A stretch of DNA of 5,929 nucleotides, from the NCBI GenBank assembly GCA_012842235.1, contig DUTE01000063.1, positions 1 through 5,929 of the forward strand, written 5' to 3'. Source of the DNA: Bacillota bacterium. GTDB lineage: Bacteria > Bacillota > DTU065. Below are positions 1 through 5,160 of this stretch, piece after piece (position 1 is the stretch's first letter; each line of letters starts with the position of its first letter). A program made the translations under genes and the position numbers. The notes under the pieces were generated by a model that saw only the letters and a list, made by a program, of their open reading frames with translations, searched no databases and was not told the DNA's origin.

Positions 1-19
1 AGAAAGTTGGTTTTACACT

Positions 20-646
20 TCAAGACATCACATTTACAGCATTTATTAGCGGAAACGATGGAAGGTGTGCTCTCTGCCAGATCTGGTATTTTATTAGTTC
101 ATTTAGGTCTGAATAGGGACAATCAGCAATAATAAATTTAGCATCTTGATTAATTGCTGCATACTCAAGCACCGTTCCTGCACCCATAGAAACACCTAGT
201 AGACCAATTATTGAATCTTCACCATTTCTTTGTTGCACCCAGCTTACCCATCTGTCTAGATCAAACTTTTCATGAAAACCGTATGAAGCATACTTTCCTT
301 CACTCTGGCCATGCCCTCTTTGATCAATTAATAAAATATCCCAGCCATGCTCAAGAAATGTTCTTAGATAGTGCAACATATAAGCAGAAGAAACACTATA
401 ACCATGAACTAAAATAATAGTCTTTACTGTTTCGTCTTGAGAGCGAAAATAAGGAATATAGAATCCGTGTAGTTGTAAATTATCATGGCTATTTATCTTC
501 ACTTCTTCTTTAAGAAGGCTTGCTAACATATTATATCTCTGCTCATCACTAACTCTTTTACTAGTCATTTCATTAAAGGTATAAAAAACTAATAATGAAA
601 AAAGAACACTGCCAACCACTAAACCTATGGTTACCTTTTGTTTCAT
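20..646 (-). CDS. Membrane-anchored alpha/beta hydrolase, C-terminally truncated (probable frameshift)
   Basis: Serine hydrolase of the alpha/beta-hydrolase fold; substrate unknown. Residues 6-23 form a hydrophobic segment, so the protein is probably anchored in the membrane with the enzyme domain outside. Visible family marks are the oxyanion-loop HGYS (81-84), the DQRGHGQSEG strand-turn (109-118) and the nucleophile elbow GVSMGA (151-156, Ser153). The ATG start has AAGGAGG 10 bases upstream (657-663). The frame stops with TGA after 208 residues, while related proteins usually run to about 300, so the catalytic Asp and His expected in the last third are missing. Re-reading one base at the stop gives an open frame to the window edge (LKCKTNF), which looks like a natural continuation. 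I infer a one-base deletion or a sequencing error; a genuinely short protein would be inactive as a standard hydrolase. It lies 212 bases after azlD with no clear promoter or terminator between them. Confidence 0.75.
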   Translation of the reverse strand: MKQKVTIGLVVGSVLFSLLVFYTFNEMTSKRVSDEQRYNMLASLLKEEVKINSHDNLQLHGFYIPYFRSQDETVKTIILVHGYSVSSAYMLHYLRTFLEHGWDILLIDQRGHGQSEGKYASYGFHEKFDLDRWVSWVQQRNGEDSIIGLLGVSMGAGTVLEYAAINQDAKFIIADCPYSDLNELIKYQIWQRAHLPSFPLINAVNVMS

Positions 647-656
647 TAAGGTTCAT

Positions 657-663
657 CCTCCTT
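657..663 (-). promoter_or_regulatory. Ribosome binding site of the hydrolase gene
   Basis: AAGGAGG on the minus strand, 10 bases before the ATG at 646-644. It supports this start and shows that the translation signal of the gene is intact although its 3' part is broken. Confidence 0.7.
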
Positions 664-749
664 ATGAAAATATATTTTACAAAGCCCTCATTTCCTTATG
701 TTATTAACAAAGTAAAGTATCGATCCTTCTAAAGATTTGCAGGCGGCTA

Positions 750-777
750 ACGCTTGACGCTTAGCGCTTAGCGCTTA
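750..777. repeat. Four tandem 7-base repeats (GCGCTTA type)
   Basis: On the plus strand the units are ACGCTTG (750-756), ACGCTTA (757-763), GCGCTTA (764-770) and GCGCTTA (771-777). The last two are identical and the first two diverge by one or two bases. The array is in the 212-base gap between azlD and the hydrolase gene, is more GC-rich than its surroundings, and contains AGCGCT palindromes. The rest of the gap (647-858) shows no open frame, no convincing promoter and no terminator hairpin. Whether the array is a local slippage product or part of a dispersed genomic repeat cannot be decided here. Confidence 0.75.
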
Positions 778-858
778 TTAAGGAGTAACACTGTTTTTAT
801 TATGGGTAACAACTCTAGTACTAATAAATTCCCCCTCACTCTCTTACCCCATTACAAC

Positions 859-1167
859 TTAGGCAAAGACATTTAATATTACTAGGGTAAAAAGGCCAAC
901 TCCCAGAGATAAAAACAGTCTTTTGGTCTTTATTGCAGTACCTAAACAAGCAAGATAAGCAAGATAAGGCAATTTAGTTGTTTCAGTACTAGTTGCTGTC
1001 ACAATAGCTTGTATTGTTACGGCTGTCAAAATAACCGGGGGCAGAATGACAAACCATCTTTCAACCCATTTCGGCATAGTAAAGGATTGGTTAAATAGCA
1101 AAAGAGGTAAAAACCTAAAAGCAAAGGTTATTAATGCCATTACGAGAATGATTCCTGTTTCTGTCAT
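859..1167 (-). CDS. azlD: AzlD, small subunit of a branched-chain amino acid exporter
   Basis: Small integral membrane protein of 102 residues, the usual AzlD size. With AzlC it forms a two-component exporter for branched-chain amino acids and analogues (known from the family; the substrate is not proven here). Four hydrophobic stretches are visible at about 4-24, 38-58, 66-80 and 83-101. The segment TFAFRFLPLLLF (14-25) matches the conserved Arg-Phe-Leu-Pro feature of the family, and LPPVILTAVTIQA (42-54) is also typical. The ATG overlaps the azlC stop by one base (TAATG), and GAGGTG lies 8-9 bases upstream inside the end of azlC, so the two are translationally coupled. No terminator hairpin is visible downstream. 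Confidence 0.9.
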   Translation of the reverse strand: MTETGIILVMALITFAFRFLPLLLFNQSFTMPKWVERWFVILPPVILTAVTIQAIVTATSTETTKLPYLAYLACLGTAIKTKRLFLSLGVGLFTLVILNVFA

Positions 1168-1847
1168 TACTTTTCACCTCTTTTTTTAGGCTGAGGTAAA
1201 AATAAACCTATAAGACTAGAGAGTACTGTCACTATTAATACCAACCAACTTGGTGAAAAAAACTTTATACCTATAAGAAAAAGTATCACTGTTACTACAG
1301 CTGTAGTAATACTTGTCAAAGAATCTAAGGTCATAATAGTTAAGACTAAAAAAACCATAGGAAAGACATGTTCTAAATATGCTTGTACCGCTAAGGGGAT
1401 TTTTGAGCCCCAAAGGACCCCGATCAATGTACCGCTTAACCAACATAAGTAAAAAACAAAGGAAAAAAGAAAAAAAGAACTAAAATCCTTATTTTTTCCT
1501 TCATAACTTTCGCTGATATAAAGGCCATAGGATTCATCGATAATACCAAAGGCAAGAAGAACCTTTTGGTGAAGTGGCAATTTTTGTGCCTCTAATGATA
1601 AAGATGCTGACATTAAAATAAAGCGACTACTTAAAAGTGCTGTAGACAAAATAACACTAAAAGCTCCCAATTGCCAAAGATTTAACGCCGCAAACTGGCT
1701 AGCCCCTGAAAAGACTAGAGCAGACATTAAAATAGCCCCTTTATCAGAAATAGAAGTTACTTTAGAGCTTGCTCCAAAAACCACTCCCAAAAGAAAAATA
1801 GTAGTTGCAAAAGGTAGTACTTTGGCTATTTTTGAATTCTTTTCCAT
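1167..1847 (-). CDS. azlC: AzlC, large subunit of a branched-chain amino acid exporter
   Basis: Membrane protein of 226 residues and the main subunit of an AzlCD exporter. Family features are the block ALVFSGASQFAALNL (43-57), the segment SSRFILMSASLSLEAQKLP (73-91) and IDESYGL (103-109), followed by several C-terminal hydrophobic helices. I chose the ATG at 1847-1845: it has AAAGGAGAT nine bases upstream (1857-1865), and the resulting start (MEKNSKIAKVLPF) and length fit the family. The frame stays open to a TTG at 1928, adding 27 residues. That extension is unlike AzlC and would start upstream of the promoter -10 box at 1888-1893, so I reject it. The gene sits just after the rplI terminator, has its own promoter, and is coupled to azlD. 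No Lrp-type regulator gene is adjacent. Confidence 0.92.
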   Translation of the reverse strand: MEKNSKIAKVLPFATTIFLLGVVFGASSKVTSISDKGAILMSALVFSGASQFAALNLWQLGAFSVILSTALLSSRFILMSASLSLEAQKLPLHQKVLLAFGIIDESYGLYISESYEGKNKDFSSFFLFSFVFYLCWLSGTLIGVLWGSKIPLAVQAYLEHVFPMVFLVLTIMTLDSLTSITTAVVTVILFLIGIKFFSPSWLVLIVTVLSSLIGLFLPQPKKRGEK

Positions 1848-1856
1848 TGGTTTTAG

Positions 1857-1865
1857 ATCTCCTTT
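1857..1865 (-). promoter_or_regulatory. Ribosome binding site deciding the azlC start
   Basis: AAAGGAGAT on the minus strand, nine bases before the ATG at 1847-1845. It selects this start over the in-frame TTG at 1928. Confidence 0.75.
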
Positions 1866-1887
1866 AATCCTAAATGCATTTTTTCGT

Positions 1888-1916
1888 ATTTTACCTATAC
1901 AGATAGGCAAAAGCAA
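1888..1916 (-). promoter_or_regulatory. Sigma-A type promoter of azlCD
   Basis: On the minus strand, -35 TTGCTT (1916-1911), a 17-base spacer, and -10 TAAAAT (1893-1888). The predicted transcript starts near 1881, leaving a leader of about 34 bases before the azlC ATG, too short for a T-box or similar riboswitch. It lies just downstream of the rplI terminator, so azlCD appears to be an independent unit. Confidence 0.7.
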
Positions 1917-1956
1917 GACCTTTGGCAAATTCTCCGGTGATCTCCAAAATAACCTT

Positions 1957-1996
1957 AAAAAAAGGCTCCCAACTATTTAACAATAGTTAGGAACCT
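1957..1996 (-). terminator. Rho-independent terminator after rplI
   Basis: The minus-strand RNA forms a 15-bp stem (1996-1982 with 1977-1963) with a 4-base loop and two G-U pairs, followed by seven U residues (1963-1957). It lies 13 bases past the rplI stop and separates the rplI unit from azlCD. The other strand lacks a U tract, so it probably works in one direction only. Confidence 0.92.
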
Positions 1997-2009
1997 TAAA
2001 GTTTATTAA

Positions 2010-2456
2010 TTACTCTTCTGCTTCAACAAATACTTTAATCTCAGCACTTACTTCAGGGTAAATACGTAATTTTGCTGGGAATGTTCCCAGTTCTTTAATT
2101 GTTTCAAGCTGTATTTTCTTTCTATCAACCTCAACACCAAACTGTTTCTTAATAGCATTTGATACATCATTGGCAGTGATAGAACCAAAGATTTTACCCT
2201 GTTCACCAGCTTTAGCTTTAAGCTTTATTGTATTGCCATCAAGCTTCTTTGCAAGCTCAATCGCCTCTTCTTTGGCTTTTTCTTCTGCCTTTTGTTCTGC
2301 TTCTTTTAACTCTTTTATCTGAGAAATAGCTCCTTTTGTAGCTAAGGTTGCTAGTCCTTTAGGTATAAGATAGTTTCTGCCATAACCTTCACTAACACTA
2401 ACAAGATCACCTTTTTTGCCAAGTGACTTAACATCTTGTGTTAAAATAACATCCAT
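2010..2456 (-). CDS. rplI: Ribosomal protein L9
   Basis: Protein bL9 of the large ribosomal subunit, which binds 23S rRNA near the L1 stalk and helps keep reading frame. The 148 residues match the family length. The N-terminal RNA-binding domain (1-52) carries the signature stretch GKKGDLVSVSEGYGRNYLIPKGLA (13-36). A charged connecting helix rich in Glu, Lys and Ala follows (about 45-75), then the C-terminal domain with KAGEQGKIFGSITANDV (82-98). AGGAGG lies 11 bases before the ATG and overlaps the TAG stop of the DUF2232 gene, which suggests coupled translation. A strong terminator follows. In many Firmicutes rplI lies between gdpP and the dnaB helicase gene; neither is here. Confidence 0.98.
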   Translation of the reverse strand: MDVILTQDVKSLGKKGDLVSVSEGYGRNYLIPKGLATLATKGAISQIKELKEAEQKAEEKAKEEAIELAKKLDGNTIKLKAKAGEQGKIFGSITANDVSNAIKKQFGVEVDRKKIQLETIKELGTFPAKLRIYPEVSAEIKVFVEAEE

Positions 2457-2470
2457 GAATATGCAACCTC

Positions 2471-3436
2471 CTAATCTTGCTTATCTTTTTCTTTTTCTTT
2501 CTCTAGCTCTTCTTTATACAATCTTACCCTACCTCTATATTTCAACCAAGGATCCAATGCACCAATAAAACCTAAAAACCAACTGCTAAAGAGATATACT
2601 GGCAAAAGAATAATAACCTTCAGCCAATTAGGTACCCTAACGGTATTCAAAAAATAGATTAAAACACCTAGGCCCTGAAGGACTAAAAACCAACGTACAA
2701 TACTGTGTAAGTTTTTAATAATAATACTTACTACTGGAGGGAAAGTCCCTATCAATGATAAGGGCCAAAGAATAAAATAGGTAATTGAAAGCCAAGTGGG
2801 AAAAGTCCAATTAGAGATTGGTGGCAACGCTTGTACATTAGGCACACCCATTTTCCTAAGAATAGAACTACCAGCCATAAAATTAATACCAGCAATTAAG
2901 ACAGCACCTGTAATTAACATAGAAGGAAGTAATAGGGTAAATGTATTTATAGCCAATCTCACTCTTTCAATATTGGCCTCGTTGGTTGTTTCTATCTTTG
3001 TTATATCTTCAATAATTCTATCGGTAGTTTCTTTATAGAACTCAGAAAGAGGTTGTTTTGTTACTAAAGATAGCCCTAAGCCTAACAAAAACATAGTTAT
3101 CAGGCTAGAAACAATGCCTATTATTAAGACTTTCTTAGAGGACAGACCTTCTTTCATCGCATTGCCTATACCCACACCTACTGTTGCCATAGCAATTACT
3201 AGTATTACTAGTGTACTATCTTGGAGAAAATAAGCAAAAAAGATACTTGCTAAGGTAGCAATAACTACTCCCGGTAATGTATTATGCCGATATGTAGCTA
3301 TAAGAATAGGTAAAGGGATTAAAGTAATCAAAAAAAGCGAAAAAGGCATAAAGGTAAAAGAAAACGAAACAATTAGAACCATGAAAGCAAAGATAAATAT
3401 ATATTCTGCCCATTTAAAAGTCTTTTTATCCTCCAT
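2471..3436 (-). CDS. DUF2232 (YybS-family) polytopic membrane protein
   Basis: Integral membrane protein of 321 residues, function unproven. Hydrophobic segments lie at about 8-28, 32-46, 51-68, 71-88, 99-120, 165-190, 209-230, 241-260 and 269-292, so eight or nine helices. A hydrophilic loop (about 125-160) and a charged C-terminal tail rich in Lys and Glu (300-321) flank them. The family is recognised from the overall plan, the late PPISNWTFPTWLS and LQGLGVLIYFL segments, the final GALDPWLKYR, and its place between rpsR and rplI. I start at the ATG at 3436-3434 (MEDKKTFK), placed correctly after AGAGGTGATC (3443-3452). A GTG at 3448 would add four residues but lies inside that ribosome binding site. 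It overlaps the MazG-like gene by 11 bases. A gdpP gene normally follows in this family's neighbourhood, but rplI follows directly here. Confidence 0.85.
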   Translation of the reverse strand: MEDKKTFKWAEYIFIFAFMVLIVSFSFTFMPFSLFLITLIPLPILIATYRHNTLPGVVIATLASIFFAYFLQDSTLVILVIAMATVGVGIGNAMKEGLSSKKVLIIGIVSSLITMFLLGLGLSLVTKQPLSEFYKETTDRIIEDITKIETTNEANIERVRLAINTFTLLLPSMLITGAVLIAGINFMAGSSILRKMGVPNVQALPPISNWTFPTWLSITYFILWPLSLIGTFPPVVSIIIKNLHSIVRWFLVLQGLGVLIYFLNTVRVPNWLKVIILLPVYLFSSWFLGFIGALDPWLKYRGRVRLYKEELEKEKEKDKQD

Positions 3437-3761
3437 CAAAAGGATCACCTCTATCTTGCCAATAGTGTAGGAGACTAGTCATATCACCATACCATTTTTC
3501 TATCTCATGACCCTCTCTTATACTTGCGTTTAGTTTAGCCCAAAGTCGATTCTCCAATCGCGAATAACTTATTCCCAAACGTTTGCCAAGTAAAAAAGCT
3601 GCCATTATCAATCCTGCTAATGCATCAAGCATCAATTCTTCTCTATTTTGCCACATAGCCTTATAAAGATTGGCAACATGATCCACAATTTCCGTGCGCA
3701 ACCAATCGATCGTCCTAGCATTACGTGCAATGTCTAAATCACGATTTGTGGTAGGCTCCAC
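3426..3761 (-). CDS. MazG-like small protein
   Basis: Soluble, mostly helical protein of 111 residues, recognised as the MazG-like family common in Clostridia next to rpsR and DUF2232. The family is related to the all-alpha NTP pyrophosphatases, but no activity is established. Visible conserved stretches are ITRN/IARN-type IARNARTIDWLR (11-22), LDALAGLIMAAFLLGKRLGIS (45-65) and EIEKWYGD (86-93). Canonical MazG uses an EExxE followed by ExxD pair to bind magnesium; here only E24, E41, E42 and D46 lie in the matching region and the spacing does not fit, so catalysis is doubtful. Translation starts at a GTG with a perfect AGGAGG seven bases upstream. The C-terminal Gly-rich end overlaps the DUF2232 start, and the two are probably cotranscribed. 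Confidence 0.85.
   Translation of the reverse strand: MEPTTNRDLDIARNARTIDWLRTEIVDHVANLYKAMWQNREELMLDALAGLIMAAFLLGKRLGISYSRLENRLWAKLNASIREGHEIEKWYGDMTSLLHYWQDRGDPFDGG
3443..3452 (-). promoter_or_regulatory. Ribosome binding site deciding the DUF2232 start
   Basis: AGAGGTGATC on the minus strand is a long match to the 16S rRNA anti-Shine-Dalgarno region and sits six bases before the ATG at 3436. It contains the in-frame GTG at 3448, which is therefore unlikely to be the start. Confidence 0.7.
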
Positions 3762-3768
3762 AATATTA

Positions 3769-3774
3769 CCTCCT
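3769..3774 (-). promoter_or_regulatory. Ribosome binding site of the GTG-started MazG-like gene
   Basis: AGGAGG lies seven bases before GTG 3761-3759. The strong site and ideal spacing support this non-ATG start. The rest of the gap upstream (3775-3971) has no convincing minus-strand promoter, although the preceding terminator implies that one should exist. Confidence 0.75.
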
Positions 3775-3851
3775 CATCGGTTCTTGTGGCCTTTCCAATA
3801 ACATTAGCTTCTGCAAAAACCGCTATCTCTCCTCTAAAACTTGTGGCATCT

Positions 3852-3880
3852 TTGACAGTATACACGTAACTTTTTGCTAT
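3852..3880 (+). promoter_or_regulatory. Possible plus-strand promoter facing rpsR
   Basis: On the plus strand, TTGACA (3852-3857), a 17-base spacer, and TGCTAT (3875-3880). The -35 box is consensus and the -10 box is moderate. There is no plus-strand gene downstream; a transcript would start near 3887 and run antisense into rpsR and ssb. In AT-rich DNA such a match may be chance. Confidence 0.3.
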
Positions 3881-3971
3881 TTTTTAAATAATTTCTTAGG
3901 TCAACCTCTCATAATCGTTGTCGTATCATCTTTATAATACCAATTTAGGCACAAAAATGCATTGTTCTTAG

Positions 3972-4001
3972 AAAAAAGAAAGAGGAGGGTTATCCCTCCT
4001 C
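3972..4001 (-). terminator. Rho-independent terminator after rpsR
   Basis: In the minus-strand RNA, GAGGAGGG (4001-3994) pairs perfectly with CCCTCCTC (3989-3982) around a 4-base loop, followed by a U-rich run (3981-3972). It begins five bases past the rpsR stop and ends the rpsF-ssb-rpsR unit. Confidence 0.95.
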
Positions 4002-4006
4002 GAAAA

Positions 4007-4249
4007 TTACTCTTCAGCAACATATGGTAAAAGTGCCATATAGCGTGCTTTTTTAATCGCTAGAGTTAATTGTCTCTGATGATGAGCACAGTTACCATTT
4101 ATTCTTCTTGGTAGGATCTTGCCTCTTTCTGAAACATAGCGGCGCAATCTACCGATATCTTTATAGTCAACAGAAGTCATCTTGTCAACGCAGAAGGAAC
4201 AAACCTTTCTGCGGCGGCGTCTCTTTCTGTCTCTCTTGTTGGGCTCCAT
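4007..4249 (-). CDS. rpsR: Ribosomal protein S18
   Basis: Protein bS18 of the small ribosomal subunit, which binds 16S rRNA as a pair with S6. Length (80 residues) and sequence fit the family: a basic N-terminus ([11 protein letters not shown], 5-15), then CSFC (17-20), the core [21 protein letters not shown] (29-49) and the end [20 protein letters not shown] (50-69). Cys17, Cys20, Cys54 and His57 are all present, the zinc-ribbon (C+) form that some bacteria have lost. AAAGGAGGG stands eight bases before the ATG and overlaps the ssb stop; the gap between the genes is 15 bases. It is the last gene of the S6-SSB-S18 unit. Confidence 0.98.
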   Translation of the reverse strand: MEPNKRDRKRRRRRKVCSFCVDKMTSVDYKDIGRLRRYVSERGKILPRRINGNCAHHQRQLTLAIKKARYMALLPYVAEE

Positions 4250-4264
4250 ATCTTATACCCTCCT

Positions 4265-4690
4265 TTAAAAGGGAACTTCTTGTAAATCTGAATCAATATC
4301 GCCGCCTGAACCATACCCCTCGTCGTTAAGAGAATCAATGTTGTCGTCATCATTATCTGATGTATATTTACTTTTAGGTTCTAAGAATTGAACCAAATCA
4401 GCGTTTACTTCAGTAACCCAACGACGTTCACCATCTTTTGCTTCGTAACTTCTTACACGAAGCCTTCCCTCAACAGCGACTAGACGGCCTTTTACTAGAT
4501 TGTGTGCGACAGTTTCTGCAAGCTTATTCCAAGTTACAATAGGAATAAAATCTGCTTCCCGTTCGCCTTGTTGATTGGTAAAGTTTCTATCTACAGCCAA
4601 AATGAAAGTAGATACAGCCCTACCAGTCGAGGTGTATTTCAGTTCAGGGTCACGGGTTAACCTACCAATAAGTATCACCCGGTTTAACAT
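4265..4690 (-). CDS. ssb: Single-stranded DNA-binding protein
   Basis: Tetrameric SSB that coats single-stranded DNA in replication, repair and recombination. The OB-fold domain covers about 1-106, beginning [20 protein letters not shown], with the usual aromatic DNA-contact positions (Phe37, Trp54, Trp91) and the [15 protein letters not shown] strand (73-87). A flexible acidic tail follows (107-141) with an Asp/Asn run and ends in EVPF, matching the acidic tip ending in Pro-Phe that recruits partner proteins. At 141 residues it is slightly short because the linker is short. GAGGGGG lies about seven bases before the ATG, and rpsF ends 17 bases upstream. The position between rpsF and rpsR marks it as the housekeeping SSB, not a plasmid or phage copy. 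Confidence 0.98.
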   Translation of the reverse strand: MLNRVILIGRLTRDPELKYTSTGRAVSTFILAVDRNFTNQQGEREADFIPIVTWNKLAETVAHNLVKGRLVAVEGRLRVRSYEAKDGERRWVTEVNADLVQFLEPKSKYTSDNDDDNIDSLNDEGYGSGGDIDSDLQEVPF

Positions 4691-4707
4691 CCCAAGACCC
4701 CCTCTAA

Positions 4708-5010
4708 TTAATTAAGCTCCTCATTAACAATCATGTAACGAACAATATTTTCGTTTAATTTTAATACACGATTGATCTCTGTTTGAGTTGAAGGAGCAAT
4801 TTTAAACTTTGTTACTACATAATAACCTTCTGAGATGTCATTGATCTCGTAGGCTAATTTTCTTTTGCCCCAACGGTCAACATTAACAATTTCGCCACCG
4901 TTGTCGGTAATCAGTGTATGAACCTTATTAATGGCTTCTTCTAAGGTCTCCTCCTGATCAGCGACAGTGGGATTGATGATATACATCATCTCGTAATCTC
5001 GCACTGCCAT
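4708..5010 (-). CDS. rpsF: Ribosomal protein S6
   Basis: Protein bS6 of the small ribosomal subunit; it forms a heterodimer with S18 on the central domain of 16S rRNA. The 100 residues match the family. Typical blocks are [11 protein letters not shown] (4-14), a helix with EEAINKV (24-30), and [22 protein letters not shown] (45-66) with the conserved Trp-Gly-x-Arg-x-Leu-Ala-Tyr core. The C-terminus ends at EELN with no long extension. The upstream purine run AAGGGGAGGAGGTGA abuts the ATG; because AGGAGG is only three bases from ATG, the more distal GGGGAGG is the better-spaced site. The gene has its own promoter (5070-5098) and a short foldable leader, and leads the operon rpsF-ssb-rpsR. Confidence 0.98.
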   Translation of the reverse strand: MAVRDYEMMYIINPTVADQEETLEEAINKVHTLITDNGGEIVNVDRWGKRKLAYEINDISEGYYVVTKFKIAPSTQTEINRVLKLNENIVRYMIVNEELN

Positions 5011-5033
5011 TCACCTCCTCCCCTTGGACTATG

Positions 5034-5054
5034 GCTTTGAAATAAATTCAAAGC
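5034..5054 (-). promoter_or_regulatory. Leader hairpin upstream of rpsF
   Basis: A perfect 8-bp stem (5054-5047 with 5041-5034) with a 5-base loop lies in the roughly 52-base leader. Just outside it, UCCCU (5059-5055) can pair with AGGGG (5024-5020), which is part of the ribosome binding site, so the fold could mask translation initiation. In other bacteria the S6-S18 complex represses rpsF through a leader structure. The CCG sequence used in that motif occurs here at 5065-5063, but it is at or before the predicted transcript start. The structure is visible; the regulatory role is inference. Confidence 0.45.
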
Positions 5055-5069
5055 AGGGACATCGGGCAT

Positions 5070-5098
5070 ATTATACCACCTAGAGATAATTATCTCAA
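5070..5098 (-). promoter_or_regulatory. Strong sigma-A type promoter of rpsF-ssb-rpsR
   Basis: On the minus strand, -35 TTGAGA (5098-5093), a 17-base spacer, and a perfect -10 TATAAT (5075-5070). The predicted transcript start is near 5063. No terminator hairpin separates it from ychF, so some read-through from ychF is also possible. Confidence 0.85.
5083..5096. promoter_or_regulatory. Perfect 14-base palindrome overlapping the rpsF -35 box (candidate operator)
   Basis: GAGATAATTATCTC is its own reverse complement. It covers four bases of the -35 hexamer and ten bases of the spacer, a place where a dimeric repressor would block RNA polymerase. A further AGAGATA half-site copy lies just upstream, at about 5102-5108, and forms a second nested inverted repeat with the inner TATCTCT. 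No cognate regulator is in the window. Confidence 0.4.
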
Positions 5099-5160
5099 GT
5101 ATCTCTAAAACAAGCTAGACAACAAAAAAGTAGGTTTTAAGAAGAAAAGATACAACTCAT

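Noticed and set aside
211..417. Plus-strand open frame of 68 codons inside the hydrolase gene
   Set aside because: It lies opposite a recognisable hydrolase coding sequence, has no ribosome binding site and resembles no family.
804..850. GGGTAA/TTACCC inverted repeat after azlD as a terminator
   Set aside because: The stem is only six base pairs with a loop of over 30 bases and no following U tract.
1848..1956. Possible T-box or amino acid riboswitch before azlC
   Set aside because: The promoter at 1916-1888 leaves only about 34 bases of leader, and no T-box core or alternative terminator is present.
1926..1956. Second start region with GGAGA tcacc GGAGA before the TTG at 1928
   Set aside because: Ribosome-binding-like, but it lies upstream of the azlC promoter -10 and leads to an N-terminus unlike AzlC.
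2796..3038. Plus-strand open frame of 80 codons inside the DUF2232 gene
   Set aside because: Antisense shadow of a membrane protein gene; its hydrophobic look follows from the opposite strand's composition.
3884..3955. Short minus-strand reading with a CxxC-like end (VYCQRCHKF) upstream of the MazG-like gene
   Set aside because: The only ATG in frame is cut off by a TGA after six codons, and the remaining stretch has no start codon or ribosome binding site.
4108..4329. Plus-strand open frame across rpsR and the ssb end
   Set aside because: Antisense to two certain genes and across their junction, with no start signal.
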